A stretch of 7,308 nt of DNA from Actinomycetes bacterium (GTDB lineage: Bacteria; Actinomycetota; Acidimicrobiia; Acidimicrobiales; Bog-793): contig JAKAOD010000150.1 of the NCBI GenBank assembly GCA_021823365.1, forward strand, positions 1-7,308, written 5' to 3'. The first letter of the stretch is position 1; the number at the start of each line of letters is the position of its first letter. A program made the position numbers and the translations under genes. The notes beneath the pieces were generated by a model. That model saw only the letters and a program-made list of their open reading frames with translations. It searched no databases and was not told where the DNA came from. This document shows, piece by piece, positions 1 through 6,667 of this stretch.

Positions 1-179
1 AGCAGCGACTGCTGCTGCGTGGCGCGCCCGACGCCGACGTTGACGACGATCTTCTCGAAGCGCGGCACCTGCATCACGTTGCCGAGGCCGAGCTGCCCGG
101 CGAGCTGCTGGCGGATCTCGGCGTCGTAGCGCTGCCTCAGCCGAGGGCGCTCGGTCGCGACGACCGGCGCGGCGCTCAC
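1..179 (-). CDS. rplE: 50S ribosomal protein L5 (uL5), N-terminal part
   Basis: uL5 binds 5S rRNA and helps anchor the central protuberance of the large subunit. Only the first 59 codons are present and the gene runs off the window at base 1. The translation begins V-S-A-A-P-V-V-A-T-E-R and continues with PRLRQRYDAEI, then the motif VPRFEKIVVNVGVGRA near residues 38-53, which is typical of the L5 N-terminus (compare MxVPxxxKIVxNxGxG in the family). The GTG start at 179 overlaps the TGA of rplX by 4 bp (GTGA), and a near-consensus Shine-Dalgarno GGGGGTGA (183-190) sits 3 nt upstream of it, with the G-run 6 nt away. It is the last gene of the operon visible here; rpsN/rpsZ and rpsH would be expected next but are outside the window. 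Confidence 0.95.
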   Translation of the reverse strand, partial: MSAAPVVATERPRLRQRYDAEIRQQLAGQLGLGNVMQVPRFEKIVVNVGVGRATQQQSL

Positions 180-481
180 AGGTCACCCCCGCACTTGCGG
201 CAGACGCGCTGCTTCAGGCCCTCCTCGGTGAAGCGGTAGCCGACCCGCGTCGGCCCGCAGGTCGAGCAGATCAGCGCCACCGACGAGGCCGGCATCGGCA
301 TGTCCTTGTCGATGATCCCACCCTGGGTCGTCGCCCGCGCGGGGCGGGTGTGGCGCTTGGCGATGTTGACCCCGGCGACGATGACCTTGCCCTCGGCGGG
401 AAGGGCGCGGATGACCTCCCCCGTCCGCCCGCGGTGCTTGCCGGAGAGCACCTGGACGCGGTCGCCCTTGTGGACCTTCAC
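176..481 (-). CDS. rplX: 50S ribosomal protein L24 (uL24)
   Basis: uL24 is an early assembly protein that binds 23S rRNA and later sits near the exit of the peptide tunnel. The 101-residue product has the N-terminal KOW motif (about residues 3-36: KGDRVQVLSGKHRGRTGEV) followed by GVNIAKRHTRP. The C-terminus carries a four-cysteine knuckle, C72-x2-C75 and C94-x2-C97, which would bind zinc; many actinobacterial and other L24 proteins have it and E. coli L24 does not. The start is GTG at 481, directly after the TAG stop of rplN with no spacer. An exceptionally good ribosome binding site lies inside the last codons of rplN. The stop overlaps the rplE start by 4 bp. Length and sequence are normal for the family. 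Confidence 0.97.
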   Translation of the reverse strand: MKVHKGDRVQVLSGKHRGRTGEVIRALPAEGKVIVAGVNIAKRHTRPARATTQGGIIDKDMPMPASSVALICSTCGPTRVGYRFTEEGLKQRVCRKCGGDL

Positions 482-850
482 CTAGATCACCTCCGGAGCG
501 AGGCTGATGATGCGCATGAAGCGCTTGTCCCGAAGCTCCCGGCCCACGGGTCCGAAGATGCGGGTCCCCCTCGGCTGGAGCTGGTCGTTGATCAGCACCG
601 CGGCGTTCTCGTCAAAGCGGATGTAGCTCCCGTCCGGGCGCCGGCGCTCCTTCTTCGTCCGCACGACGACGCAGCGCACGACGTCGCCCTTCTTCACCGC
701 GGCACCCGGGACGGCGTCCTTCACCGTCGCGATGAACACGTCGCCGATGCGCGCGTAGCGGCGACGGGTGCCTCCGAGCACCTTGATGCAGAGGACCTCC
801 TTGGCGCCGGAGTTGTCGGCGACCTTGAGGCGAGACTCCTGCTGGATCAC
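482..850 (-). CDS. rplN: 50S ribosomal protein L14 (uL14)
   Basis: uL14 is a very conserved 23S rRNA-binding protein at the subunit interface, contributing to bridges with the small subunit and lying near the factor-binding area. The frame is open upstream to 883, but I choose GTG at 850. From there the protein is exactly 122 residues, the standard length, and starts [16 protein letters not shown], which matches the canonical [16 protein letters not shown]. This start also forms a 4-bp GTGA overlap with the rpsQ stop. The rest is canonical: [35 protein letters not shown] (about residues 53-67), FDENAAVLI (79-87), [14 protein letters not shown] (94-107) and the C-terminal ISLAPEVI. The last codons also supply the Shine-Dalgarno sequence for rplX. 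Confidence 0.97.
   Translation of the reverse strand: MIQQESRLKVADNSGAKEVLCIKVLGGTRRRYARIGDVFIATVKDAVPGAAVKKGDVVRCVVVRTKKERRRPDGSYIRFDENAAVLINDQLQPRGTRIFGPVGRELRDKRFMRIISLAPEVI
485..494 (-). promoter_or_regulatory. Consensus Shine-Dalgarno site for rplX inside the rplN 3' end
   Basis: The minus strand reads GGAGGTGATC, which is complementary over 10 nt to the usual 3' end of 16S rRNA. GGAGG lies 8 nt before the rplX GTG start. The same bases encode the conserved ending of L14 (Glu-Val-Ile), so protein and ribosome-binding constraints coincide. This supports GTG at 481 as the rplX start. Confidence 0.8.
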
Positions 851-1200
851 CGGGCGCGCTCCACGATCTCGACGAGCCGCCACCGCTTCAACTTCGACAG
901 CGGGCGCGTCTCCGCCACCCGGACGCGGTCGCCGACCCGGGCGGCGCCTTCCTCGTCGTGGACGTACAAGCGCTTCGTCCGCTGCACGGTCTTGGAGTAG
1001 CGAGGGTGCCGGACGCGCTCGACGACGGCGACGACCGCGGTCTTCTCCATCGCCGCGGAGACGACGGTCCCCTCGCGCTGCTTGCGACGCCCCCTAGGAG
1101 GCTGGCCGGCCATGCCGGCGTCGCCGGCAGCACCGGCGACGGCGCCGGGTGCCGCAGCCTTCGGGGCGTCCGTCGCGGGGACGGCTCCGGTGTCGGTCAT
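847..1200 (-). CDS. rpsQ: 30S ribosomal protein S17 (uS17) with Ala-rich N-terminal extension
   Basis: uS17 is a primary 16S rRNA-binding protein of the small-subunit body with an OB fold. The core begins near residue 40 ([63 protein letters not shown]) and is complete. With the ATG at 1200 the product is 117 residues, against about 80-95 for most S17. The extra 35-40 residues are rich in Ala, Gly and Pro. I prefer this start because GGAGG (1208-1212) lies 7 nt upstream and because it overlaps the rpmC stop (TGATG). A GTG at 1203 would add one residue. The alternative ATG at 1113 would give a standard 88-residue protein, but I see no clear ribosome binding site in front of it. The stop overlaps rplN by 4 bp. 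Confidence 0.92.
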   Translation of the reverse strand: MTDTGAVPATDAPKAAAPGAVAGAAGDAGMAGQPPRGRRKQREGTVVSAAMEKTAVVAVVERVRHPRYSKTVQRTKRLYVHDEEGAARVGDRVRVAETRPLSKLKRWRLVEIVERAR

Positions 1201-1502
1201 CACTCCTCCTCCGCCGCGCCGCCGCTGCCAGCAGCCGGAGCAGCCGCGGCACCCGCCGCGGCGCGCCGCGGCGCGGCGGCAGGCGCACGCTCCTCGCGCT
1301 CCTGCTCGATCCCCGAGCGGCGCTCGCCGAGGATCGTGACGATCCGGGCGATCTCCTTGCGGACGACGCCGAGCCGGCTCGTGTTGTCCAAGCGGCCGGT
1401 GGCAAGCTGGAAGCGCAGGTTGAACAGCTCTTTACGCATCTCGCCGAGCCGGTCTTCGAGCTCGCCGTCGGCGCGCTCGCGAAGCTCCGCCGTCTTCGTC
1501 AC
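1200..1502 (-). CDS. rpmC: 50S ribosomal protein L29 (uL29) with Ala-rich C-terminal tail
   Basis: uL29 is a small helical-hairpin protein near the exit of the peptide tunnel, where it forms part of the docking area for factors acting on nascent chains. The core (residues 1 to about 65) shows the family pattern: [51 protein letters not shown]. The start is GTG at 1502, overlapping the rplP stop as GTGA; the frame is open further upstream through rplP, but only this start gives the L29 N-terminus. The product is 100 residues where 60-75 is usual. The surplus is a C-terminal Ala/Pro/Glu tail (about 72-100) ending AAEEE. The stop touches the rpsQ start (TGATG), and the tail codons contain the ribosome binding site of rpsQ. 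Confidence 0.94.
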   Translation of the reverse strand: MTKTAELRERADGELEDRLGEMRKELFNLRFQLATGRLDNTSRLGVVRKEIARIVTILGERRSGIEQEREERAPAAAPRRAAAGAAAAPAAGSGGAAEEE

Positions 1503-1939
1503 TGCACCTGCACCTCGGCCTCCGAGCCCGGTGCCGGGCGCATGACGAAGCGCGCCTTGATGGGCAGCTTCTGGATCGCCCGCTCCATGGCGCCGCGCGC
1601 CAGCTGCTCGTCGACGCCGGCGAGCTCGAACATGATGCGCCCGGGCCGCACGACGGCCACCCAGTGCTCCGGATTGCCCTTTCCCGAGCCCATGCGTGTC
1701 TCGGCCGGCTTCTGGGTGACCGGCTTGTCGGGGAAGACCCGGATCCACACCTTGCCCCCGCGTCGGACGTGCCGCGTCATCGCGATACGGGCGGCCTCGA
1801 TCTGGCGAGCGGTGATCCACCCGGGCTCGAGTGCCTGGATGCCGTAGTCGCCGAAGTCGACCGTCTGGCCGCCCTTGGCCGCGCCCGTCAGGCGGCCGCG
1901 CTGCTGCTTGCGATGCTTGACCTTGCGAGGCATCAGCAT
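1499..1939 (-). CDS. rplP: 50S ribosomal protein L16 (uL16)
   Basis: uL16 assembles late into the large subunit, helps shape the A-site tRNA binding region and is needed for peptidyl-transferase competence. The 146-residue product is a normal L16. It has the N-terminal [45 protein letters not shown] (about 29-57), [28 protein letters not shown] (61-88; RMGSGKG is part of the family signature), [16 protein letters not shown] and LPIKARFV. The ATG at 1939 is 1 nt after the rpsC stop, with AAGGAG in the last rpsC codons as the ribosome binding site. A second ATG two codons inside is a less likely start, since MLMP/MLxP is the usual beginning. The stop overlaps the rpmC start by 4 bp. Confidence 0.97.
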   Translation of the reverse strand: MLMPRKVKHRKQQRGRLTGAAKGGQTVDFGDYGIQALEPGWITARQIEAARIAMTRHVRRGGKVWIRVFPDKPVTQKPAETRMGSGKGNPEHWVAVVRPGRIMFELAGVDEQLARGAMERAIQKLPIKARFVMRPAPGSEAEVQVQ

Positions 1940-1940
1940 C

Positions 1941-2917
<977 letters not shown>

Positions 2918-2918
<1 letters not shown>

Positions 2919-3556
2919 CAGCCTTCGTCCTCTCCCGGCGTCCCCTTCTCGGGGGCGACATCATCGGCGGCGACCGCCTCGCTGCCGTCCGCCTCGCTGC
3001 CGTCGGCCGGCGCGCCGGCGGCGGCGAGCTCGGCGTCCTCGACCTCGGGGGGGGCCTGCTCCTCGGCCGCCAGTGCCTCCTCTGCTGCGGCCGCCTGCGC
3101 CTCGGCCCGCGCCCTCCTCCGGGTCCCGGCGACCCGCCGCGCCCGGCGCTCGGTCGCCTCGGCGGCGGCGCGGGCGCGAAGTCGAGCCAGGCGGTCCTCG
3201 GGGAGCCTGGCGAGCACGACGGTGATGTGGCAGGTGCGCTTGCGAATGCGCGTCGCCCGGCCGCGGGCGCGGGGCCGCCAGCGCTTCATGGTGGCGCCCT
3301 CGTCGGCATAGGCGGAGGCGATGTACATCTCCTCCGGGTCGAGCCCGTCATTGTGCTCGGCGTTCGCCGCCGCCGAACGCACGAGCTTCGCCACGACCTC
3401 GGCCGCTGCGCGGTCGGTGTGGTCGAGGATCTCGACGGCTCGGGAGTACTCGACGCCCCGGACCAGGTCGAGCACCTCGCGGACCTTGAAGCTCGACATC
3501 CGGCAGTAGCGGAGCACGGCGCGGGTCCCGGGGAGCTCGTTGGTCTTGATCGCCAT
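2918..3556 (-). CDS. rplV: 50S ribosomal protein L22 (uL22) with long basic-then-acidic C-terminal tail
   Basis: uL22 contacts all 23S rRNA domains, and its beta-hairpin lines the peptide exit tunnel, where macrolide resistance changes are known to occur. The core (residues 1 to about 117) is normal: [81 protein letters not shown], the last part being the hairpin. The product is 212 residues, while 110-120 is usual; mycobacterial L22 also has an extension. Here residues 120-155 are Arg/Ala-rich and the end (156-212) is Ala/Glu/Asp-rich, with a DGSEA duplication. I choose ATG at 3556, 8 nt after GGAGG; a TTG at 3562 would overlap the rpsS stop (TTGA) and add two residues, but its spacing to GGAGG is only 2 nt. 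Confidence 0.95.
2975..3004. repeat. Two perfect 15-bp direct repeats within the rplV 3' end
   Basis: Two identical adjacent units (2975-2989 and 2990-3004; plus strand CGCCTCGCTGCCGTC) encode the duplicated DGSEA motif near residues 185-194 in the acidic tail of L22. It looks like a recent in-frame tandem duplication. Confidence 0.85.
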
Positions 3557-3558
3557 GC

Positions 3559-3837
3559 TCAACGCCTCCCCTGACGCTCCTGGCCCGCGTGGAACCTGAA
3601 CGTCCGCGTCGGAGCGAACTCGCCGAGCTTGTGACCGACCATCGACTCGGTGATGTACACCGGGACGTGCTTGCGGCCGTCGTGGACGGCGATCGTGTGG
3701 CCGACCATCTCCGGGATGATGGTCGAGCGACGCGACCAGGTCTTCACGACCTTCTTCTCGTTCCTGCCGTTCAAGTCGTCGACCTTGCGAAGGAGATGGT
3801 CGTCGACGAACGGGCCCTTCTTCACGCTGCGCGGCAT
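3559..3837 (-). CDS. rpsS: 30S ribosomal protein S19 (uS19)
   Basis: uS19 lies in the head of the small subunit, binds with uS13 and forms bridges to the large subunit near the A and P sites. The 92-residue protein has the standard length and sequence: [19 protein letters not shown] at the N-terminus, [23 protein letters not shown] (32-54), and the S19 signature region [25 protein letters not shown] (56-80). The ATG at 3837 is preceded by GAGGGAG. It starts 16 bp after the rplB stop and ends 2 bp before the preferred rplV start. I see nothing odd in it. Confidence 0.98.
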   Translation of the reverse strand: MPRSVKKGPFVDDHLLRKVDDLNGRNEKKVVKTWSRRSTIIPEMVGHTIAVHDGRKHVPVYITESMVGHKLGEFAPTRTFRFHAGQERQGRR

Positions 3838-3853
3838 CGCTCCCTCGCTCCGC

Positions 3854-4690
3854 TCAACGCCTCGCGCCGCGGGTACGGCGGCGCCGGACGATCAGCTTGT
3901 CGGACGGCTTGTGCGTCGCCCGGGTGCGCCCCTCCGGCTTGCCCCACGGCGAGACTGGGTGGCGGCCTCCGGAGGTCTTGCCCTCTCCGCCGCCGAGCGG
4001 ATGATCGACGGGGTTCATCGCCACGCCGCGCGTCTGCGGCCGGACACCACGCCAGCGGTTGCGGCCGGCCTTGCCGACCGAGATGAGCTCCGCCTCGGCG
4101 TTGCCGACCTCGCCGAGCGTCGCCCGGCAGTCGATCGAGACCCGCCGCATCTCCGTCGAGGGCAGTCGAAGGGTCGCGTAGACACCCTCCTTGGCGACGA
4201 GCTGGACGCTCATCCCCGCACCTCGGGCGATCTTGCCGCCCCCGCCAGGCCGCAGCTCGACGTTGTGGACGACCGAGCCGACGGGGATGTAGCGGAGGGG
4301 AAGCGCGTTGCCGGGGCGGATGTCGGCGCCGTGGCCGGACTGGAGCACGTCGCCGACCGCGACGCGCTGGGGAGCGAGGATGTAGCGCTTCTCGCCGTCG
4401 GCGTAGTGCAGGAGGGCGAGGCGCGCGCCGCGGTTCGGGTCGTACTCGAGCGCCGCGACCGTCGCCGGGACTCCGTCCTTGTCGCGCCAGAAGTCGACGA
4501 TGCGGTACTGCCGCTTGTGGCGCCCGCCGCGGTGACGGGCGGTCTTGCGGCCGTAGTTGTTCCGCCCGCCGGTGCCCGGGAGCGGGACGACGAGCGACCG
4601 CTCGGGTCGGTCCTTGGTGACCTCGGAGAAGTCGGCCACCGACTGGAAGCGCCGGCCGGCGCTCGTCGGGCGTCGCTTGCGCACTACCAT
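3854..4690 (-). CDS. rplB: 50S ribosomal protein L2 (uL2)
   Basis: uL2 is among the most conserved large-subunit proteins; it binds 23S rRNA near the peptidyl-transferase centre and is needed for subunit association. The 278-residue product has the usual length and order: basic N-terminus ([15 protein letters not shown]), the OB-like domain with [24 protein letters not shown] (about 44-67), the SH3-like domain with GDVLQSG and [13 protein letters not shown] (126-138), then [14 protein letters not shown] (147-160). The C-terminal signature [18 protein letters not shown] (221-238) includes His230, equivalent to E. coli His229, which has been implicated in peptidyl-transferase activity. The ATG at 4690 lies 9 bp after the rplW stop, with GAGGG as its ribosome binding site. 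Confidence 0.98.
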   Translation of the reverse strand: MVVRKRRPTSAGRRFQSVADFSEVTKDRPERSLVVPLPGTGGRNNYGRKTARHRGGRHKRQYRIVDFWRDKDGVPATVAALEYDPNRGARLALLHYADGEKRYILAPQRVAVGDVLQSGHGADIRPGNALPLRYIPVGSVVHNVELRPGGGGKIARGAGMSVQLVAKEGVYATLRLPSTEMRRVSIDCRATLGEVGNAEAELISVGKAGRNRWRGVRPQTRGVAMNPVDHPLGGGEGKTSGGRHPVSPWGKPEGRTRATHKPSDKLIVRRRRTRGARR

Positions 4691-4699
4691 GCTCAGCCC

Positions 4700-4993
4700 T
4701 CAGCTCTCGAACAGCTCGATGCGGTCGTCGCCGGCGAGCCTGACGATGGCGCGCTTGGTGTCGGGGCGCTTCCCGAACGCGGCGCGACGCCGCTCCCTCT
4801 TGCGCTTGCCCTTGCGGATCATCGTGTTGACGCCGGCGACGTGGACGCCGAAGGCGGATTCGACCGCCTCGCGGATCTCGACCTTGCTCGCCCTCGGGTC
4901 GACGACAAAGACGTAGGCGCCCTTCTCCATGAGCCCGTAGGACTTCTCGGAGATGACGGGGCGGATCAGCACGTCGCGTCCGCTCGCTGTCAT
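4700..4993 (-). CDS. rplW: 50S ribosomal protein L23 (uL23)
   Basis: uL23 sits at the exit of the peptide tunnel and is the main docking site for trigger factor and the signal recognition particle. The 97-residue sequence shows the family features: DVLIRPVISEKSYGLMEKGAYVFVVDPRASKVEIREAVESAFGVHVAGVNTM (about 7-58), the basic loop RKGKRKRERRRAAFGKR (60-76), and a C-terminal strand DTKRAIVRLAGDDRIELFE. Length is normal. The ATG at 4993 overlaps the rplD stop by 4 bp (ATGA), and GGAGG lies 7 nt upstream inside the rplD 3' end. Confidence 0.97.
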   Translation of the reverse strand: MTASGRDVLIRPVISEKSYGLMEKGAYVFVVDPRASKVEIREAVESAFGVHVAGVNTMIRKGKRKRERRRAAFGKRPDTKRAIVRLAGDDRIELFES

Positions 4994-5679
4994 CGGCTCG
5001 CCTCCCCCGGGAGCGTCGCGTCGGTGAAGACGACGTCGTCGGCGACGAGGACGTCGTAGGCGGTGAGCTGGTCGCGGGGCAGGGTCACGACGTCGGGGAG
5101 GTTGGCGAACGAGCGTGCCGCCGTGACGTCGTCGCGCCCGAGGACGACGAGAGTCGTCCCCTCCAGCCCGGCGCCGCCGAGGAAGCGGAGGGCGTCCTTC
5201 GTCCGCGGCGACGCGAAGTCGAACTGGTCGACGACGTGTACCCGCCCGCGCCCGGCGCGGTCGGACAGGGCGACGCGGAGCGCCTGCTGGATCATCTTGC
5301 GCGGGGTGCGCTGCGCGTAGCTGCGCGGCTTCGGCCCGAGGGCCACGCCCCCGCCCGCGTAGTGCGGTGCCCGTATCGAACCCTGGCGCGCCCGCCCGGT
5401 CCCCTTCTGGCGGTAGGGCTTCGCCGACCCGCCGCGCACCTCGGCCCTGGTACGCGTGTTGTGGGTGCCCGACCGGCGCGACGCGAGCTGGGCGGTGACA
5501 ACCTGGTGGAGGAGTGGCACGTTGGCCGGCGCGGCGAAGACGGCCGGGTCGAGGGGCTGCGTGCCGAGCCGCTCGCCGGAAGAGCTCCAGCGCGGGGCGA
5601 CCACCGCCTCCTCGGCCACCGGCTCCTCGACCACCGGCTCCTCGACCACCGGCCCCTCGGGCGGGCCGGGATCGCTCAT
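4990..5679 (-). CDS. rplD: 50S ribosomal protein L4 (uL4) with acidic repeated N-terminus
   Basis: uL4 assembles early on 23S rRNA, and its extended loop lines the peptide exit tunnel. In E. coli free L4 also represses its own S10 operon by acting on the leader. The family core is clear: [29 protein letters not shown] (53-81), [23 protein letters not shown] (83-105), [13 protein letters not shown] and [17 protein letters not shown] (about 126-142), then the Rossmann-like C-terminal part. The product is 229 residues, slightly longer than the usual 200-220. The excess is at the N-terminus, where residues 11-24 are a short acidic repeat ([14 protein letters not shown]). The ATG at 5679 overlaps the rplC stop as ATGA, and AAGGGG is a weak ribosome binding site. 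The same frame is open upstream through rplC as far as the rpsJ region, but that is a GC-content effect. Confidence 0.96.
   Translation of the reverse strand: MSDPGPPEGPVVEEPVVEEPVAEEAVVAPRWSSSGERLGTQPLDPAVFAAPANVPLLHQVVTAQLASRRSGTHNTRTRAEVRGGSAKPYRQKGTGRARQGSIRAPHYAGGGVALGPKPRSYAQRTPRKMIQQALRVALSDRAGRGRVHVVDQFDFASPRTKDALRFLGGAGLEGTTLVVLGRDDVTAARSFANLPDVVTLPRDQLTAYDVLVADDVVFTDATLPGEASR
5608..5652. repeat. Three 15-bp direct repeats within the rplD 5' end
   Basis: Three adjacent 15-bp units (5608-5622, 5623-5637, 5638-5652; plus-strand form CTCCTCGACCACCGG, the first unit with one change, GGC for GAC). They encode the acidic VVEEP/VAEE repeats at the L4 N-terminus. Since 15 bp is five codons, expansion or contraction keeps the frame. 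Confidence 0.85.
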
Positions 5680-6350
5680 CGTGCCGCCCCTTCCGGCGCC
5701 GCGCCCTTCCTCGGGGCGCCCTTCACCGCCTCGCGCAAGAGCACGAGCGATCCCCGCGGCCCGGGCACCGCGCCGCGGACCAGGACGAGCTGCCGCTCGG
5801 CGTCCGCCTCGATCACCTCGAGGTTGAGCGTCGTCACCCGCTCGGCGCCCATCCGGCCGGCCATCCGGGTCCCCTTGAAGACGCGCGCCGGCGTGGCGCA
5901 GGCGCCGATGGACCCGGGCGCCCGGTGCTTCTTGTGGTTCCCGTGCGCCGCCCCCTGCCCACCGAAGTTGTGGCGCTTCATCCCGCCGGCGAAGCCCTTG
6001 CCCTTGGAGACGCCGGTCACGTCGACCCGCTCGCCGGCGGCGAGGACTCCCGCGTCGATCTCCTGACCGACGGCGTACCCGGTCGTGTCGTCGAGCCGGA
6101 GCTCGACGACACGTCGTCCCGGCTCCAGGCCGGCACGCGCGAAGTGGCCTGCCTCGGCCTTGGAGAGCGCTCCGGGGCGCCGCACGCCGTAGGTCACCTG
6201 GAGGGCGGAGTAGCCCTCCCGCGCCGGGGTCTTCACCTGCACGACCCGCAACGGCGCGACCTTGACGACGGTGACCGGCACGACCCGGTGCTCGGCGTCG
6301 AACACCTGCGTCATGCCGATCTTCTCGCCGACGATCGCCTTCGTAGCCAT
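5676..6350 (-). CDS. rplC: 50S ribosomal protein L3 (uL3)
   Basis: uL3 is one of the first proteins to assemble onto 23S rRNA; a long loop reaches the peptidyl-transferase centre. The ATG at 6350 gives a 224-residue protein beginning [18 protein letters not shown], the normal L3 N-terminus, with GGAGAG (6360-6365) upstream. The frame stays open to 6416, but the extra residues do not resemble L3. The core contains [29 protein letters not shown], the L3 signature [21 protein letters not shown] (109-129), [19 protein letters not shown] and [17 protein letters not shown] (157-173). The site equivalent to E. coli Gln150, which PrmB methylates, is Ala here (about residue 152). It is the first gene of the dense operon and follows a 317-bp gap that probably contains its own promoter. 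Confidence 0.97.
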   Translation of the reverse strand: MATKAIVGEKIGMTQVFDAEHRVVPVTVVKVAPLRVVQVKTPAREGYSALQVTYGVRRPGALSKAEAGHFARAGLEPGRRVVELRLDDTTGYAVGQEIDAGVLAAGERVDVTGVSKGKGFAGGMKRHNFGGQGAAHGNHKKHRAPGSIGACATPARVFKGTRMAGRMGAERVTTLNLEVIEADAERQLVLVRGAVPGPRGSLVLLREAVKGAPRKGAAPEGAAR

Positions 6351-6586
6351 CCTGTGCGTCTCTCCGTCGTGCACCGTCCGACGCGTTGCCCGGCCGCGGC
6401 ACGCCCGGGCCGGCAAGGCTTCCCGGCGTGAGCGGCGCGGTGCGCGCCTCCACGTTCATACGTGTGCTCCGCCCGGAAACCGGAGCGGAGCACCCACCTG
6501 TCATGCCGGGAGGTCCCCCGAGGATGCGCTCCTGGGGCACGCCCGGACGTCGAACTCGCCACCCGCCGAACGGGCCTCCCGGCGGA
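6351..6586 (-). promoter_or_regulatory. Candidate structured 5' leader of the rplC operon
   Basis: If transcription starts about 7 nt after the -10 box at 6593-6598, the rplC message begins with roughly 235 non-coding nt. Inverted repeats seen directly: a long-range pair 6505-6513 with 6575-6583 (9 bp); a hairpin at 6516-6537 (4+4 bp, one bulge, 5-nt loop); a hairpin at 6464-6493 (9+4 bp, one bulged U, UUU loop in RNA) abutting a small 5-bp stem at 6451-6464; a hairpin at 6434-6448 (6 bp, triloop); and a hairpin at 6386-6416 (5+4 bp, one bulge). None has a U-tract. The S10 operon leader is the site of L4 feedback control in E. coli. A similar role here is inference only, and GC-rich DNA gives many chance stems. 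The only open frames across it are long, without stops and unlike any protein I know. Confidence 0.4.
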
Positions 6587-6592
6587 CGCTCG

Positions 6593-6623
6593 ACTATAGC
6601 ACCAGCGTGCGGCGCGCCATCAG
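6593..6623 (-). promoter_or_regulatory. Candidate extended -10 promoter for rplC and downstream genes
   Basis: On the minus strand TATAGT (6598 to 6593) is preceded by TGC, giving TGCTATAGT, which fits the extended -10 pattern TGnTATAAT with one mismatch. It stands out as an AT-rich island in very GC-rich DNA. A weak -35-like CTGATG lies at 6623-6618 with a long spacer of 19 nt, so the extended -10 would have to carry the activity. The expected start of transcription is near 6586. It lies between a terminator-like hairpin after rpsJ and the rplC leader, as a promoter for the rest of the operon would. Confidence 0.5.
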
Positions 6624-6627
6624 CGAC

Positions 6628-6653
6628 GCACCGGACCGGGAGCCGGCCGGTGC
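6628..6653 (-). terminator. Terminator-like hairpin after rpsJ, without U-tract
   Basis: Inverted repeat 14 nt after the rpsJ stop: GCACCGG at 6628-6634 pairs with CCGGTGC at 6647-6653, and an inner CCGG (6636-6639) pairs with CCGG (6643-6646). This gives 11 base pairs, one bulged U on the RNA and a 3-nt loop. The RNA that follows (CGUCGCUGAUGG) is not U-rich, so it is not a classical intrinsic terminator. Hairpins lacking a U-tract have been proposed as terminators in actinobacteria. It could attenuate read-through from tuf-rpsJ, or protect the 3' end of that message. Confidence 0.35.
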
Positions 6654-6667
6654 CCGCCCGCATGGGC

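Noticed and set aside
482..883. Longer form of L14 starting at 883
   Set aside because: The 11 extra residues are not L14-like. GTG at 850 gives the exact family length and a typical GTGA overlap.
847..1113. Short S17 starting at ATG 1113
   Set aside because: It gives a standard 88 residues, but no ribosome binding site is visible before it, while the ATG at 1200 has GGAGG at good spacing and a stop-start overlap. I keep it as an alternative only.
3650..5059. A 469-codon open frame on the plus strand opposite rpsS, rplB and rplW
   Set aside because: It is a shadow of conserved genes on the other strand and shows no protein family features.
6464..6493. Reading the strong hairpin as an intrinsic terminator
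   Set aside because: It is followed by ACGUAUGAACGUGG with no U-tract and lies inside the presumed leader, so termination is not supported by sequence alone.
6386..6508. Possible leader peptide starting at ATG 6508 or 6459 upstream of rplC
   Set aside because: The frame has no stop before running into rplC and on through it, so it cannot be a short leader peptide.
4990..6663. A 557-codon open frame on the minus strand spanning the rpsJ-rplC gap, rplC and rplD
   Set aside because: Its last 229 codons are rplD. The upstream part runs out of frame through rplC and the gap, is rich in Arg/Gly/Pro and resembles no protein. It is open only because GC-rich DNA has few stops.
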